The translations under genes and the position numbers were made by a program. From positions 19,875 to 83,874 of the forward strand of contig NZ_NFVA01000017.1 of the NCBI RefSeq assembly GCF_002264395.1: a stretch of DNA of 64,000 bases, written 5' to 3'. How positions within the stretch are numbered: position 1 is the first letter of the stretch; each line of letters begins with the position of its first letter. The notes below the pieces were generated by a model. It searched no databases. It was not told the DNA's origin and worked only from the letters and a program-made list of their open reading frames with translations. Below, one piece after another: positions 27,803 to 36,457 of this stretch. This DNA comes from Paenibacillus sp. VTT E-133291. GTDB lineage: Bacteria; Bacillota; Bacilli; Paenibacillales; Paenibacillaceae.

Positions 27803-28627
27803 TTACATTTTCGGAATAAAGCCTAAGACCAGTTTCAAGAAACGTTCACGCACACGTTCTGCAGTTTCCATCACCTCTTCATGATTGAGTGGTTGATCCA
27901 GGATTCCCGCGGCCATGTTAGTAATACAGGAGATGCCCAATACCTCAATACCTGCATGACGAGCAACAATGGTCTCCGATACAGTAGACATGCCCACAGC
28001 ATCGGCGCCTAGCGTACGAAGCATTACGATTTCAGCAGGCGTTTCGTAGCAAGGGCCCAATAGACCTGCATATACGCCTTCTTTGAACTCGAAATTCTGC
28101 TGAGCTGCCGTTTCCTTCGCTACCTGGATCAGGCGGCGACTGTAGGCGGTCGACATATCTGGGAAGCGCACACCAAGTGCAGGATCATTAGGTCCTATTA
28201 AAGGATTCCGTCCAGTCATATTAAGATGATCCGTAAGAAGCATAAGATCACCCGGTGTGAAATCAGTGTTCACTCCACCAGCTGCATTCGTCACTAGTAA
28301 ACTGGCTATACCAAGCTCTTTCATAACCCGTACTGGGAATGCCGTTACCTCTGGCCCATACCCCTCATACATATGAAAGCGGCCCTTCATCATCACAACT
28401 CGGCGGCCTTCGATCATACCAATTAATAGCTCGCCTTCATGTCCCTCTACAGTAGATACCGGAAAGTGAGGAATCTCATCATATGGAATACTTACTCCAT
28501 CAGTAATAAGGTCTGCTAGCACACCGAGACCTGAACCAAGGATCAATCCAATTTCCGGAGCCACCGGACATTTGTCTTTTATATAAATGGCTGCTTCTTG
28601 AATTTCTTTTTGTGTTAACGCGCTCAT
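27803..28627 (-). CDS. punA: Purine-nucleoside phosphorylase (trimeric, PNP/MTAP family)
   Basis: A 274-residue enzyme from the ATG at 28627 (AGGAGG, 7 nt spacing). It phosphorolyses guanosine, inosine and their deoxy forms. Signatures include LILGSGLG (phosphate loop), RFHMYEGY, LLVTNAAGGVN and the substrate-binding stretches CYETPAEI and AVGMSTVSE. It belongs to the trimeric class, not the hexameric DeoD class. The gene follows deoB by 38 bp; the same pair precedes dacF in B. subtilis (drm-pupG). Confidence 0.95.
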   Translation of the reverse strand: MSALTQKEIQEAAIYIKDKCPVAPEIGLILGSGLGVLADLITDGVSIPYDEIPHFPVSTVEGHEGELLIGMIEGRRVVMMKGRFHMYEGYGPEVTAFPVRVMKELGIASLLVTNAAGGVNTDFTPGDLMLLTDHLNMTGRNPLIGPNDPALGVRFPDMSTAYSRRLIQVAKETAAQQNFEFKEGVYAGLLGPCYETPAEIVMLRTLGADAVGMSTVSETIVARHAGIEVLGISCITNMAAGILDQPLNHEEVMETAERVRERFLKLVLGFIPKM

Positions 28628-28665
28628 GGATGATCCTCCTTCATTGATGTTGCGGAGCAACCCTT

Positions 28666-29844
28666 TTATTGCAGTTTCGCTAAAAAGCTTGTCCCATACT
28701 GCGGCGCCTTTGCACCAAAGTTATCAGCAATGGTTGCAGCTACATCAGAGAAGGTTTCACGAATGCCCAAACTTTCCGGATGTTTAAACCGTGGGCTATA
28801 GATTAAGAGCGGCACGTATTCACGGGTATGATCAGTTCCACTATGGATCGGATCGTTACCATGGTCTGCAGAAATAATCAACAGATCATCTTCACCAAGC
28901 GTGGATAGAATCTCAGGCAACGCCTGATCGAATACTTCCAGTGCACGGCCATAACCTTCTGGATCCCGACGATGTCCATATAAAGAATCAAAATCCACCA
29001 GATTCGTAAACAGAAAACCGTCAAACGGTTGACGAAGCTGCTCAATAGTAACTTCGATTCCATGTTCATTGCTCTTCGTTGGATAAGAAGCTGTAACCCC
29101 TTCTCCTGTAAAGATATCGTTGATCTTACCAACCGCGATAACATCCTTACCAATATCAGCAAGCGCGTTCATTACCGTTGGTTCCGGCGGCTTCACCGCA
29201 TAGTCATGCCGGTTTGGTGTCCGAACGAAGTTCCCTGGTTCTCCAACATACGGACGAGCAATCACGCGACCCACCGAGAATTCTGGAGCCATTGTCAGCT
29301 CACGGGCTATTTTACAAGCACTGTATAGTTCTTCAAGCGGAATAATATCTTCATGTGCAGCAAGCTGGAACACGCTGTCCGCAGAGGTATAGACAATCCA
29401 AGCACCGGTTTTCATTTGCTCTTCACCGTATTCAACAAGAATCTCCGTACCGGAAGCTGGTTTATTACCGATTACCTTACGACCAGTTGCCGCTTCGAAC
29501 TTCTCAATCAACTCTGCTGGAAAACCATCAGGATACGTATTGAAAGGAACCTCAATCTTCAGCCCCATTAGCTCCCAGTGTCCGGTCATCGTATCCTTGC
29601 CTACAGATACTTCCTGCATTTTTCCGTAATACCCTGTTGGTGAAGCTACAGGCTCTAGTGGTGGCAACGGAGCAATATTAGCTAACCCGAGCTTCTGTAG
29701 ATTAGGAAGCTTCAAACCAGGAACACGATCCAATATATGACCAAGCGTGTGCGACCCAGCATCACCGAAATCCGCAGCATCTGGTGCTTCACCGATACCA
29801 ACACTATCTAGAACAATAAAACCAATTCGTTTAAATGAGGACAT
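28666..29844 (-). CDS. deoB: Phosphopentomutase
   Basis: A 392-residue alkaline-phosphatase-superfamily mutase (Drm/DeoB) that interconverts (deoxy)ribose-1- and -5-phosphate using two Mn2+. The ATG at 29844 has AAGGAGTG 9 nt upstream; the longer frame to 29925 adds 27 residues without an RBS. Metal-binding stretches are [27 protein letters not shown] with the catalytic Thr, and the C-terminal ISADHGNDP and [12 protein letters not shown]. It opens the nucleoside-salvage operon and channels the pentose phosphate made by punA and pdp. Confidence 0.96.
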   Translation of the reverse strand: MSSFKRIGFIVLDSVGIGEAPDAADFGDAGSHTLGHILDRVPGLKLPNLQKLGLANIAPLPPLEPVASPTGYYGKMQEVSVGKDTMTGHWELMGLKIEVPFNTYPDGFPAELIEKFEAATGRKVIGNKPASGTEILVEYGEEQMKTGAWIVYTSADSVFQLAAHEDIIPLEELYSACKIARELTMAPEFSVGRVIARPYVGEPGNFVRTPNRHDYAVKPPEPTVMNALADIGKDVIAVGKINDIFTGEGVTASYPTKSNEHGIEVTIEQLRQPFDGFLFTNLVDFDSLYGHRRDPEGYGRALEVFDQALPEILSTLGEDDLLIISADHGNDPIHSGTDHTREYVPLLIYSPRFKHPESLGIRETFSDVAATIADNFGAKAPQYGTSFLAKLQ

Positions 29845-30071
29845 TGTTGTCTTCACTCCTTTTTTAGTATAGATATTCTTTCGTACCAACAAGAAGAAAC
29901 GGCTGTACCGTCTTCCAGAAGACATACGCTTCCGAAGCTAGCGATACAATGTACCGCTTATCAGGTATCCGTTTCTGCTAAAAGATAACCTGCGGATCAT
30001 TCCCCAGTCTATCCTTTCAGTATGATTCCATCATAACCATCTTACTCACAAAAAGCATCTTTACAGCAGAA

Positions 30072-30965
30072 TTATCGAGCTCTAGGATGGTGGCTCTCAT
30101 ATACTTCCTTCATATTCTTACGGGCTATACCGTTATAAATCTGAGTCGTCGAAATATCGGCATGACCCAGCATTTGTTGTACGGAACGCAAATCTGCTCC
30201 GCCTTCCAGTAAATGGGCTGCGAAGGAATGCCTAAGTGTATGCGGTGTAATATCCTGCTCAATGTTTGTTTCCCGCGCATATTTTTTTATGATTTTCCAA
30301 AAGCCTTGCCGGGTTAATCTTCCGCCTAGACTATTCAGGAACATGGCTGGTTCCTCCTGGTGATCACGAAGCAGCTTGTCCCGCATCAGTGAAGTGTAAG
30401 CCGATACACTCTCAGCTGCAAGGGTGCCAATGGGAACTACCCGCTCCTTTCCAGAAGTTCCTGTACAACGCGCAAATTTCATATCCGTGTGCACATCATC
30501 CACGTTAAGTGAGATTAATTCAGAGACCTTAATACCTGTTGCATAGAGTAATTCCAGCATAGCCTTATCGCGCATCCCTTGTGGCGTACTTACATCCGGC
30601 GCAGCCAATAATTGCTCTATTTCCGAAATGGTAAGCACCATAGGAGGTTTCTTATCAGGCTTCATGGTCTCCATGTCCAATGTTGGATCCTGCTCAATCA
30701 AACGTTCCTTCAGCAAGTAATGAAAAAAAGCACGGAGGGACACTGCGTTCCTGTTCAATGTTGCAGTTGCTCGGCCAGCTCCGCGTAATGAGCCAAGATA
30801 TAATATCACATGCGATCTTCGGATCTCATCAGGCTGACTAGCCCCCCGCTCTTCAGCGAACTCCAGAAACTGCGATACATCCCTACCGTAAGATTCCAGG
30901 GTATTCGGGGACAAGCCTTTATCTCCGGACAAATAATGTAAAAACGGCTGCAAGTGTGACTTCAT
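30072..30965 (-). CDS. xerD: XerD-like tyrosine recombinase with altered catalytic residues
   Basis: A 297-residue XerC/D-type site-specific recombinase: N-terminal SAM-like core-binding domain (about 1-90) and C-terminal catalytic domain. XerD resolves chromosome dimers at dif. His242, Arg245 (HTLRHSF), His268 (LGH) and the nucleophile Tyr277 are present. In a gap-free comparison with the E. coli XerD motif, however, catalytic Arg148 is Lys146 (ATGIKVSEL) and the beta-hairpin Lys172 is Thr170 (TGTSGKER). Its place between deoB and the yqzK homologue is that of B. subtilis xerD (ripX), so this is the orthologue by synteny. Activity is in question. Confidence 0.9.
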   Translation of the reverse strand: MKSHLQPFLHYLSGDKGLSPNTLESYGRDVSQFLEFAEERGASQPDEIRRSHVILYLGSLRGAGRATATLNRNAVSLRAFFHYLLKERLIEQDPTLDMETMKPDKKPPMVLTISEIEQLLAAPDVSTPQGMRDKAMLELLYATGIKVSELISLNVDDVHTDMKFARCTGTSGKERVVPIGTLAAESVSAYTSLMRDKLLRDHQEEPAMFLNSLGGRLTRQGFWKIIKKYARETNIEQDITPHTLRHSFAAHLLEGGADLRSVQQMLGHADISTTQIYNGIARKNMKEVYESHHPRAR

Positions 30966-31123
30966 TATTTCACGCTCCTGTCCTGGCGCAGCTACTCATA
31001 GTGACTTCCTGCAGCACATTCAGCATGAGGGCTCTGCAGATGTGTACATTTAGTATACGCTGCATGAATCCACCTTGTTTTCTTCGACATTCTTCTCGCT
31101 TGTTCCTGCTTCCTGAGAAGCTT

Positions 31124-31357
31124 TCATTCTCCATACCAGTAATAGAAGCGCAAACGCTGTCTTGTATCCAGACCATCATCACCACGATCGGCATGATCAA
31201 AAGCCCGAACAGCAGTGCCTTCAGGAATTCCATAATTCTCTATCGGACTGATCCATTCACCAAGCCAGCTCATAGCACTGTAAAGTAAATAGCTTAGAGC
31301 TACAAACATGATCATAAAATACAGCTTTCGAACGGTTTTGGGCACAGAAACGATCAT
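31124..31357 (-). CDS. yqzK: DUF4227 protein, YqzK homologue
   Basis: A 77-residue protein from the ATG at 31357 with AGGGAGG upstream. It has one N-terminal membrane helix (about residues 13-31), a conserved PIENYGIPEG segment and the C-terminal RLRFYYWYGE typical of DUF4227. The function is unknown. In B. subtilis yqzK lies between fur and xerD, exactly as here. An overlapping frame at 30970-31233 is its shadow. Confidence 0.85.
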   Translation of the reverse strand: MIVSVPKTVRKLYFMIMFVALSYLLYSAMSWLGEWISPIENYGIPEGTAVRAFDHADRGDDGLDTRQRLRFYYWYGE

Positions 31358-31455
31358 AAGGACGCCTCCCTTTAACATACAGTTAAGATCTGCTCGTCCT
31401 TCACCTTATGCACTAAAACGGACTGATATGTATACCTCCAATAGACCAATCATTT

Positions 31456-31491
31456 AAAAAGCTCTCTCCGGTAAAAAAACCGGGGAGAGCT
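31456..31491 (-). terminator. Rho-independent terminator of fur
   Basis: On the minus strand AGCTCTCCCCGGT pairs with ACCGGAGAGAGCT around a T-rich loop and is followed by TTTTTAAA. It lies 29 bp past the fur stop. Confidence 0.85.
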
Positions 31492-31519
31492 TATGAAGTG
31501 AATTTCATTATAAGATGAC

Positions 31520-31984
31520 TTAGGACGGATTTCCGTTTGAATTATTCTTATCGCTACACCGATAGCATATCCCATGAAAATCAAGTCTATGATCAAGCAC
31601 TGAGAAATTAAATTCTTTCTCCAATCGCTCTTCTAGCGGACCTAGCCAATCCTCGCGAATCTCATCCATACTACCGCATTGCACACAAATTAAATGATGA
31701 TGATGGTGCTTTGCAGTATCTGTTCGCAGATCATAACGGGCGACACCGTCACCGAAGTTAATCTTTTCTACGACGTGAAGCTCGCTAAGAAGTTCCAGGG
31801 TACGATATACAGTCGCAAGACCGATCTCGGGAGCTTTCTCTTTCACGAGCATAAAAACATCTTCTGCACTAAGATGATCTTCCTCATTCTCCAGCAGCAC
31901 TCTTAAGGTCGCTTCCCGTTGGGGTGTAAGCTTGTATCCTTGGGATTGTAACTGTTGCTTAATTTTGTCTATTCGAGCTTCCAT
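31520..31984 (-). CDS. fur: Ferric uptake regulator Fur
   Basis: A 154-residue Fur-family repressor: N-terminal winged helix (about 1-85, with GLATVYRTLELL as recognition region) and C-terminal dimerisation/metal domain with the His cluster AKHHHHHLICVQCG and the CxxC pairs CVQC and CYRC of the structural zinc site. Fur, Zur and PerR are hard to separate by motif alone, but the order spoIIM-fur-yqzK-xerD matches B. subtilis fur. It is the probable repressor of the Fur-box genes at 1581-11815 in this same window. Confidence 0.93.
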   Translation of the reverse strand: MEARIDKIKQQLQSQGYKLTPQREATLRVLLENEEDHLSAEDVFMLVKEKAPEIGLATVYRTLELLSELHVVEKINFGDGVARYDLRTDTAKHHHHHLICVQCGSMDEIREDWLGPLEERLEKEFNFSVLDHRLDFHGICYRCSDKNNSNGNPS

Positions 31985-32073
31985 TGTCTCCCTCCCCCTT
32001 GGAAAATTACCTCACCGGTCTTCAAACCACTTCTTCCATTATAGGGGGTGTCGCTTTGAGAAGTCAAACGCTT

Positions 32074-32724
32074 TTACTGCAAGCCCAAGGTAGTCACTGC
32101 TTGTACAAGTGAAGGTGTAACCCAGCGCATCATGATCGGCGTAACATAGGTCTCAAAGCTAGAAATGCCCAGAATCAACAGAGCCATCACAAGTGACAAT
32201 ATCGTGTACATCGTAAAAGGTCGAGTTATTGGCGTCCGGCGTTGTCCTAACACTCGGCTACGAATCATCTGCAAGGAAAAGGCGATCGCTGCTGCACTAC
32301 TTACTAACAACACAGGGATCAGTACCAGATTGTGCGGAGCCACAGAGACTAGTGCGAACAGCATCCCGTGCCAAGAATATTGACTGACTAGACAACCGAC
32401 TGTAAAGCCGATCAGTACCCCTTTTAAAAAATCAAGAATCAAGATTCCCGGCAACCCAATGACTGATAATCCAAGGATCCAGATCAGCCCAATCCATTTT
32501 AAGTTTAAGGCCGCTATACTCCAGTACGAATCAGGTGCTGCAGATAGACCCTGCTGATCAACCGTTACAAAGAAATTCCCTAGATAATCCCCCAGCTCCT
32601 GTTGCTGATCCATCGTAAGCGCACTAACGATAAGAGCTCCAAATACAACACCTACCAGAAATAATACGCCGACAAAAATATACAGAGGCGTCTGTTCCTT
32701 CATCATCAGCCTTAAATTACGCAT
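32074..32724 (-). CDS. spoIIM: Stage II sporulation protein M
   Basis: A 216-residue membrane protein with about five helices and cytoplasmic N-terminus, of the SpoIIM family (opening MMKEQTPLYIFVGVLFLVGVVFGAL, here split by the first helix). With SpoIID and SpoIIP it forms the DMP machine that hydrolyses septal peptidoglycan and drives engulfment in the mother cell. It lies just upstream of fur, as in B. subtilis. The start is uncertain by six codons (a second Met at residue 7). Confidence 0.93.
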   Translation of the reverse strand: MRNLRLMMKEQTPLYIFVGVLFLVGVVFGALIVSALTMDQQQELGDYLGNFFVTVDQQGLSAAPDSYWSIAALNLKWIGLIWILGLSVIGLPGILILDFLKGVLIGFTVGCLVSQYSWHGMLFALVSVAPHNLVLIPVLLVSSAAAIAFSLQMIRSRVLGQRRTPITRPFTMYTILSLVMALLILGISSFETYVTPIMMRWVTPSLVQAVTTLGLQ

Positions 32725-32805
32725 CGAGACGTTCCCCTTTCCGGTTACATGTTACACCATATGAGAAAACGTCCCGCGATATGACTTGTCCTTAGGACAA
32801 TAACT

Positions 32806-34005
32806 CTACTTTCCAGGTTGTACGACTTTACCGTATGTTCCTCCCCCGCCTGCCGATAGCTCCAAAATTCCAGAGCGGGCCTGGACGATCATCGACGCCA
32901 AATCCGCACCTATAACGCTGGCAATTTCCGCTTCACCACAACCATGTAAAATGTTCATCTCAGTTCCAAACGCTTGCAGTAACGCGTTCATTTTCGCCTT
33001 CCCTAACCCCGGGATAAATTCAAGCGGAACCTGATAATGATAGGGTGGACGATCAGCAGGTACTATCGGTGTCTTGCGGTCCGCAATATCTAAGATCCGG
33101 TCGAATACACCTCTAACCAGCTTAAGACTGCCACAATACTGGCAGCGTTCCGATGTGACATATGCTTCGTCAATAATACTGCCACAACCTCCGCAGTAGG
33201 TTCGGTGGTATTTACCAAGCCGGGGGTTAAGTCCGAAATTGGCAGTTACCTTCCGCCCTTCCTTACGTTCTAGTGCGAGTCGTAATTCAGCAAAAGAAGG
33301 TCGTGCCAACGCCATGACATTATACTCACGGCCTAGTTTGCCCAGTGAATGCGCATCAGAGTTCGTTAGGAATGTAAAGTCATCCAGCTCAGAAAGATAA
33401 CCCGCCATTTCCGAATCTGCACTCAGCCCTAGCTCAACTGCTGCTATGCGATCCAGATCAAAGATGTCTGCCATACGCTCCGCTGCACAGCCGTACAAGC
33501 CCTTGTGAGGCGTGAAAATATGTGCAGGGATAAGAATGCCTCCCCGCCCATAAATCTCATCCTGAAGCTCCCTAGCCGGAGCATACAGGCGCTGGGAACT
33601 TAGATTCACATTCCGCATATTGCGGCTCATCCACGCACTAAAATCGGTCATGCGCTCCAAGTCCGGCATGTAGGCAAGCACATGGCACTCTTTTCGCCCA
33701 GGCTCGCGGATTTCAATCTCTGTTCCCAGAATGATCGTAGTCCCTCGGTAAGCAATCCCTCCACCTTCAGCTAACGTCATCTCTCCAGATTCCAAGGAAC
33801 GCTCCATATCACGTAGAACGCCAGGTGAATGACTATCAATAATACCGATCATTTCCAGTCCCTTGCGCTCTGCAGCCTCTTTGGCAATGCCTGCAAAGGT
33901 AAGCTCGCGGGAGCCGCTGATTTTGACCGCTTGTCCTTCCGAGGTTCGTCCAATATGAACATGCAAATCGCAATAGAAGCTCTTCAGTTCAGTTGTTAAT
34001 TCCAT
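32806..34005 (-). CDS. Endonuclease Q-family PHP-domain protein
   Basis: About 399 residues from the ATG at 34005. It has an N-terminal PHP metal-binding domain (FYCDLHVHIG, IIDSHSPG, PAHIFTPHKGLYG, LTNSDAHSLG), a zinc-ribbon (CGGC and CQYC, about residues 290-310) and a helix-hairpin-helix region near FIPGLGKAKMNALL. This is the B. subtilis YqxK/EndoQ group, which nicks DNA 5' of deaminated bases such as uracil and hypoxanthine. It overlaps the end of nudF by 10 bp and has no good RBS of its own, so it is probably translated by coupling. Confidence 0.88.
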   Translation of the reverse strand: MELTTELKSFYCDLHVHIGRTSEGQAVKISGSRELTFAGIAKEAAERKGLEMIGIIDSHSPGVLRDMERSLESGEMTLAEGGGIAYRGTTIILGTEIEIREPGRKECHVLAYMPDLERMTDFSAWMSRNMRNVNLSSQRLYAPARELQDEIYGRGGILIPAHIFTPHKGLYGCAAERMADIFDLDRIAAVELGLSADSEMAGYLSELDDFTFLTNSDAHSLGKLGREYNVMALARPSFAELRLALERKEGRKVTANFGLNPRLGKYHRTYCGGCGSIIDEAYVTSERCQYCGSLKLVRGVFDRILDIADRKTPIVPADRPPYHYQVPLEFIPGLGKAKMNALLQAFGTEMNILHGCGEAEIASVIGADLASMIVQARSGILELSAGGGGTYGKVVQPGK

Positions 34006-34568
34006 TGGCCAGTCAGCGTGTATAGATGCCAAGCATACACTGCCATCATCGTCTTCGCGTCCGCGATGCGCCCGTCAGCCATATATTGATACGCTTCCTC
34101 CAGGGTAAGCTCCGAAACTTCTAGAAATTCGTCCTCGTCCAGGGACATATCCCCTGGCTTTGCATTAGTAGTCACATACAAATGAATAATCTCATCGGCA
34201 AAGCCGGGAGAAGTATAGAAGGATTTAAGCAATTTCAGATCTCCACTGTGAAAGCCAGTCTCTTCCTGAAGTTCACGACCAGCCGCAACTAATGGATCTT
34301 CACCTTTATCCAGCTTCCCTGCCGGAATTTCTACTTCAGTGCGTTGCATAGGCTGACGGTATTGCTCTACAACAAGCATTTTGTTGTTGTTTAAAGCAAG
34401 CACCGCTACGGCGCCGGGATGCTTCACAACTTCACGTGTGGCAGTATTTCCATCAGGCAGTCTCACTGTGTCCACCTGTAAAGAAATAATCTTCCCATCA
34501 AAAACAGGCTGGGTAGACAATGTCACTTCATCAAGCTCGGGTTTGCTGTGCAAATGTTGTTCTCCCAT
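33996..34568 (-). CDS. nudF: ADP-ribose pyrophosphatase (Nudix)
   Basis: A 190-residue Nudix hydrolase (YqkG/NudF) that cleaves ADP-ribose to AMP and ribose-5-phosphate. The Nudix box is seen in the stretch ending AAGRELQEETGFHSGD, with the Mg2+-binding REXXEE core, and EQYRQP and GFADEIIHLY flank the substrate pocket. It is divergent from mciZ, as in B. subtilis. The ribose-5-phosphate produced feeds the same pool as the deoB/punA/pdp genes nearby. Confidence 0.93.
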   Translation of the reverse strand: MGEQHLHSKPELDEVTLSTQPVFDGKIISLQVDTVRLPDGNTATREVVKHPGAVAVLALNNNKMLVVEQYRQPMQRTEVEIPAGKLDKGEDPLVAAGRELQEETGFHSGDLKLLKSFYTSPGFADEIIHLYVTTNAKPGDMSLDEDEFLEVSELTLEEAYQYMADGRIADAKTMMAVYAWHLYTLTGQWN

Positions 34569-34645
34569 AAAGTTTCTGGTCTCCTTTTTCTCTATTGTGC
34601 ATACGGTGTATTATAGCAAACTTAAAGGGAAAGAAGGAATTTCAG

Positions 34646-34819
34646 ATGAACGAAATCTTCAGCCGTACAAGCTCAGCCGCAGTTACAATGGTAGGTAAAC
34701 CGGAGGAAATCAAAGCCATCTTAGCTAGGTGGATAGAGCGGTATGGGCCCGATATGCCTCTCTCCTACATTCTCTCCCTAAAGGATCAATCCAAGTTCAT
34801 TCCAACCAAAGCAGGGTAA
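34646..34819 (+). CDS. mciZ: MciZ-like Z-ring inhibitor
   Basis: A 57-residue protein from the ATG at 34646 with AAGAAGG about 8 nt upstream. Its central part, AVTMVGKPEEIKAILARW, aligns with VVLVGKAWEIRAKLKEY of B. subtilis MciZ, the mother-cell peptide that caps FtsZ filaments during sporulation. The location next to and divergent from nudF is also that of mciZ in B. subtilis. It is longer than the 40-residue B. subtilis protein, with an extra C-terminal tail. Sigma-E control is expected, but I see no convincing sigma-E promoter. Confidence 0.75.
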   Translation: MNEIFSRTSSAAVTMVGKPEEIKAILARWIERYGPDMPLSYILSLKDQSKFIPTKAG

Positions 34820-34868
34820 ATTCATTCTTTCCTTTAGGATTTAATCATACATGTGCATCCGAATATAG

Positions 34869-34919
34869 GGGTGTCCCAAAAGCCAAGAAATGGCTGCTGG
34901 GGCACCTCAGTCTTTTTTT
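34869..34919 (+). terminator. Terminator of mciZ
   Basis: GGTGTCCC..AGCCA pairs with TGGCT..GGGGCACC and is followed by TCTTTTTTTC. The stem has a small internal bulge. Confidence 0.75.
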
Positions 34920-34993
34920 CGAGTTATGTTTTAAATCCTATACGCACCTCTTCATAAGGCTAAATCTGGCTGTATTAAACTCCCCATAAAAAA

Positions 34994-35036
34994 TGCAGAG
35001 CAGCAATCCTCCATTTCGGTAGGATCACTGCTCTGC
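34994..35036 (-). terminator. Terminator of the PepT-like peptidase gene
   Basis: On the minus strand GCAGAGCAG..ATCCT pairs with AGGAT..CTGCTCTGC, followed by ATTTTTTATG. Confidence 0.85.
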
Positions 35037-35051
35037 TATTTTATAAGACGG

Positions 35052-36179
35052 TTATCCCTTTACGCTTTCTTTAACAATGCTCACTACAAGCTCAGCCACT
35101 TTAACGATATCTTCGGCTTTAATCCGTTCCTTAGTGGTATGGATATGCTCGTATCCTACAGCTAGGTTAATGGTCGGAACATCTAAGCCATTGAACACGT
35201 TAGCGTCACTTCCACCACCAGAGTGGAACAGACGCGGTGTAAGACCCATAGAAGTGATAGCCCGTTGTGCAAGCTGTACCAATGGATCATTTTCATTAAA
35301 GCTGAAAGCTGGATAAATAATTTCACTGCGGAATTCGCATTCTGCACCATATTCGCGGACAGTGGTCTCCAGTGCTTCACGCATCGAAGCAATTTGATCG
35401 CCAACCTTTTCCTGCACGATACTCCGTGCTTCTGCATCCAATTGAACGTGATCGCACACCACATTCGTAGGTCCGCCGCCAGCGAATTTACCAATATTCG
35501 CAGTCGTTTCGTTGTCGATCCGTCCAAGCTTCATGGCAGCGATTGCTTTGCTTGCTACTTGAATCGCGCTGATGCCGTCTTCTGGATTAACACCTGCATG
35601 AGCAGATTTACCGAAGATTTGCATCGTAATCTTAGCTTGTGTAGGTGCAGCAACTGCAATCGCTCCGACTTCACCATTAGAATCGAGTGCGAAACCGAAG
35701 TCTGCATCCAAGTGACTCGGATCCATCGAGCGTGCACCCAGCAATCCAGATTCTTCACCCGCAGTAATTACGAACTGAATCTGACCATGTGGCAATTTTT
35801 GCTCTTGAATCACTCTGATCGCTTCGAACAGTGCAGCTAGACCCGCTTTGTCGTCTGCACCAAGAATCGTAGTGCCGTCACTTGTAATCCATCCATCCGC
35901 GCCGAGCGTAGGCTTGATATTTTGTCCAGGGACAACCGTATCCATGTGGCAAGTGAACAGAAGCTTTGGTGCAGATCCAACGTTCACAGCCGGCCAGGTA
36001 ATGAACAGATTACCCGCTCCATGTCCAGTTCTTTCCTGGGAATCATCTTCGGTAACTTCTAAGCCAAGAGCGTTAAATTTGCTCTTGAGCACATCGGCAA
36101 TCTGCCGTTCATTTCTTGTTTCACTATCAACTTGGACAAGCTCCATAAATTCTTGAATCAATCTGTCTTGTGAAATCAC
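35052..36179 (-). CDS. M20-family peptidase (PepT-like, YqjE group)
   Basis: A 375-residue zinc aminopeptidase with the di-metal site motifs LLFTCHMDTVVPG, GADDKAGLAAL, ITAGEESGLLGA (catalytic Glu pair), an inserted dimerisation domain (about 180-290) and the C-terminal HSGGGSDANVFN and GYEHIHTTKE His ligand. It resembles B. subtilis YqjE, annotated as a tripeptidase, and acts in the cytoplasm. It is transcribed alone with its own terminator, and is divergent from the Prli42-like micro-gene. Confidence 0.9.
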   Translation of the reverse strand: MISQDRLIQEFMELVQVDSETRNERQIADVLKSKFNALGLEVTEDDSQERTGHGAGNLFITWPAVNVGSAPKLLFTCHMDTVVPGQNIKPTLGADGWITSDGTTILGADDKAGLAALFEAIRVIQEQKLPHGQIQFVITAGEESGLLGARSMDPSHLDADFGFALDSNGEVGAIAVAAPTQAKITMQIFGKSAHAGVNPEDGISAIQVASKAIAAMKLGRIDNETTANIGKFAGGGPTNVVCDHVQLDAEARSIVQEKVGDQIASMREALETTVREYGAECEFRSEIIYPAFSFNENDPLVQLAQRAITSMGLTPRLFHSGGGSDANVFNGLDVPTINLAVGYEHIHTTKERIKAEDIVKVAELVVSIVKESVKG

Positions 36180-36273
36180 TGGACTTCCCTCTCTTTCGTG
36201 AATACGTTACAATGGTTGTACAGAAAGACCATCTTCATGCAATTAACTTAAACTAAATCTAAAGGAGTTACTC

Positions 36274-36375
36274 ATGCAACGTAATAAATGGTTCAAAATC
36301 TTCATCTACGTCATGTTGTTCGCCATGATTGCCTCTACGCTCTTTATGGTTATCGAGCCTTTCCTTGCAGGTTAA
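36274..36375 (+). CDS. prli42: Prli42-like single-helix membrane micro-protein
   Basis: A 33-residue protein with a strong RBS (AAAGGAG, 8 nt) and ATG at 36274. It is a basic N-terminus (MQRNKW) followed by one membrane helix (about residues 8-30) containing MIASTLFMVI. The pattern is that of Prli42, the small Firmicutes membrane protein reported to anchor the stressosome in Listeria. Neighbouring genes give no functional clue. The family match rests on length, charge and the A-S-T-L core, so it is probable rather than certain. Confidence 0.65.
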   Translation: MQRNKWFKIFIYVMLFAMIASTLFMVIEPFLAG

Positions 36376-36397
36376 TATCTACACAAGGAACATTGAT

Positions 36398-36428
36398 AAT
36401 AGCGGCTAGGGACTCCCTTGCCGCTATT
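36398..36428. terminator. Hairpin between prli42 and lipB
   Basis: AATAGCGGC (36398-36406) and GCCGCTATT (36420-36428) form a perfect 9-bp stem between the two convergent genes. T-tracts are short. Confidence 0.55.
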
Positions 36429-36457
36429 TGGCTTGCCTGTTAGTTCGTTATTCAACC

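Noticed and set aside
30970..31233. 87-codon minus-strand frame between xerD and the yqzK homologue
   Set aside because: It overlaps the yqzK homologue in another frame, and its C-terminal half has the irregular composition of non-coding sequence. The DUF4227 ending of the other frame is convincing.
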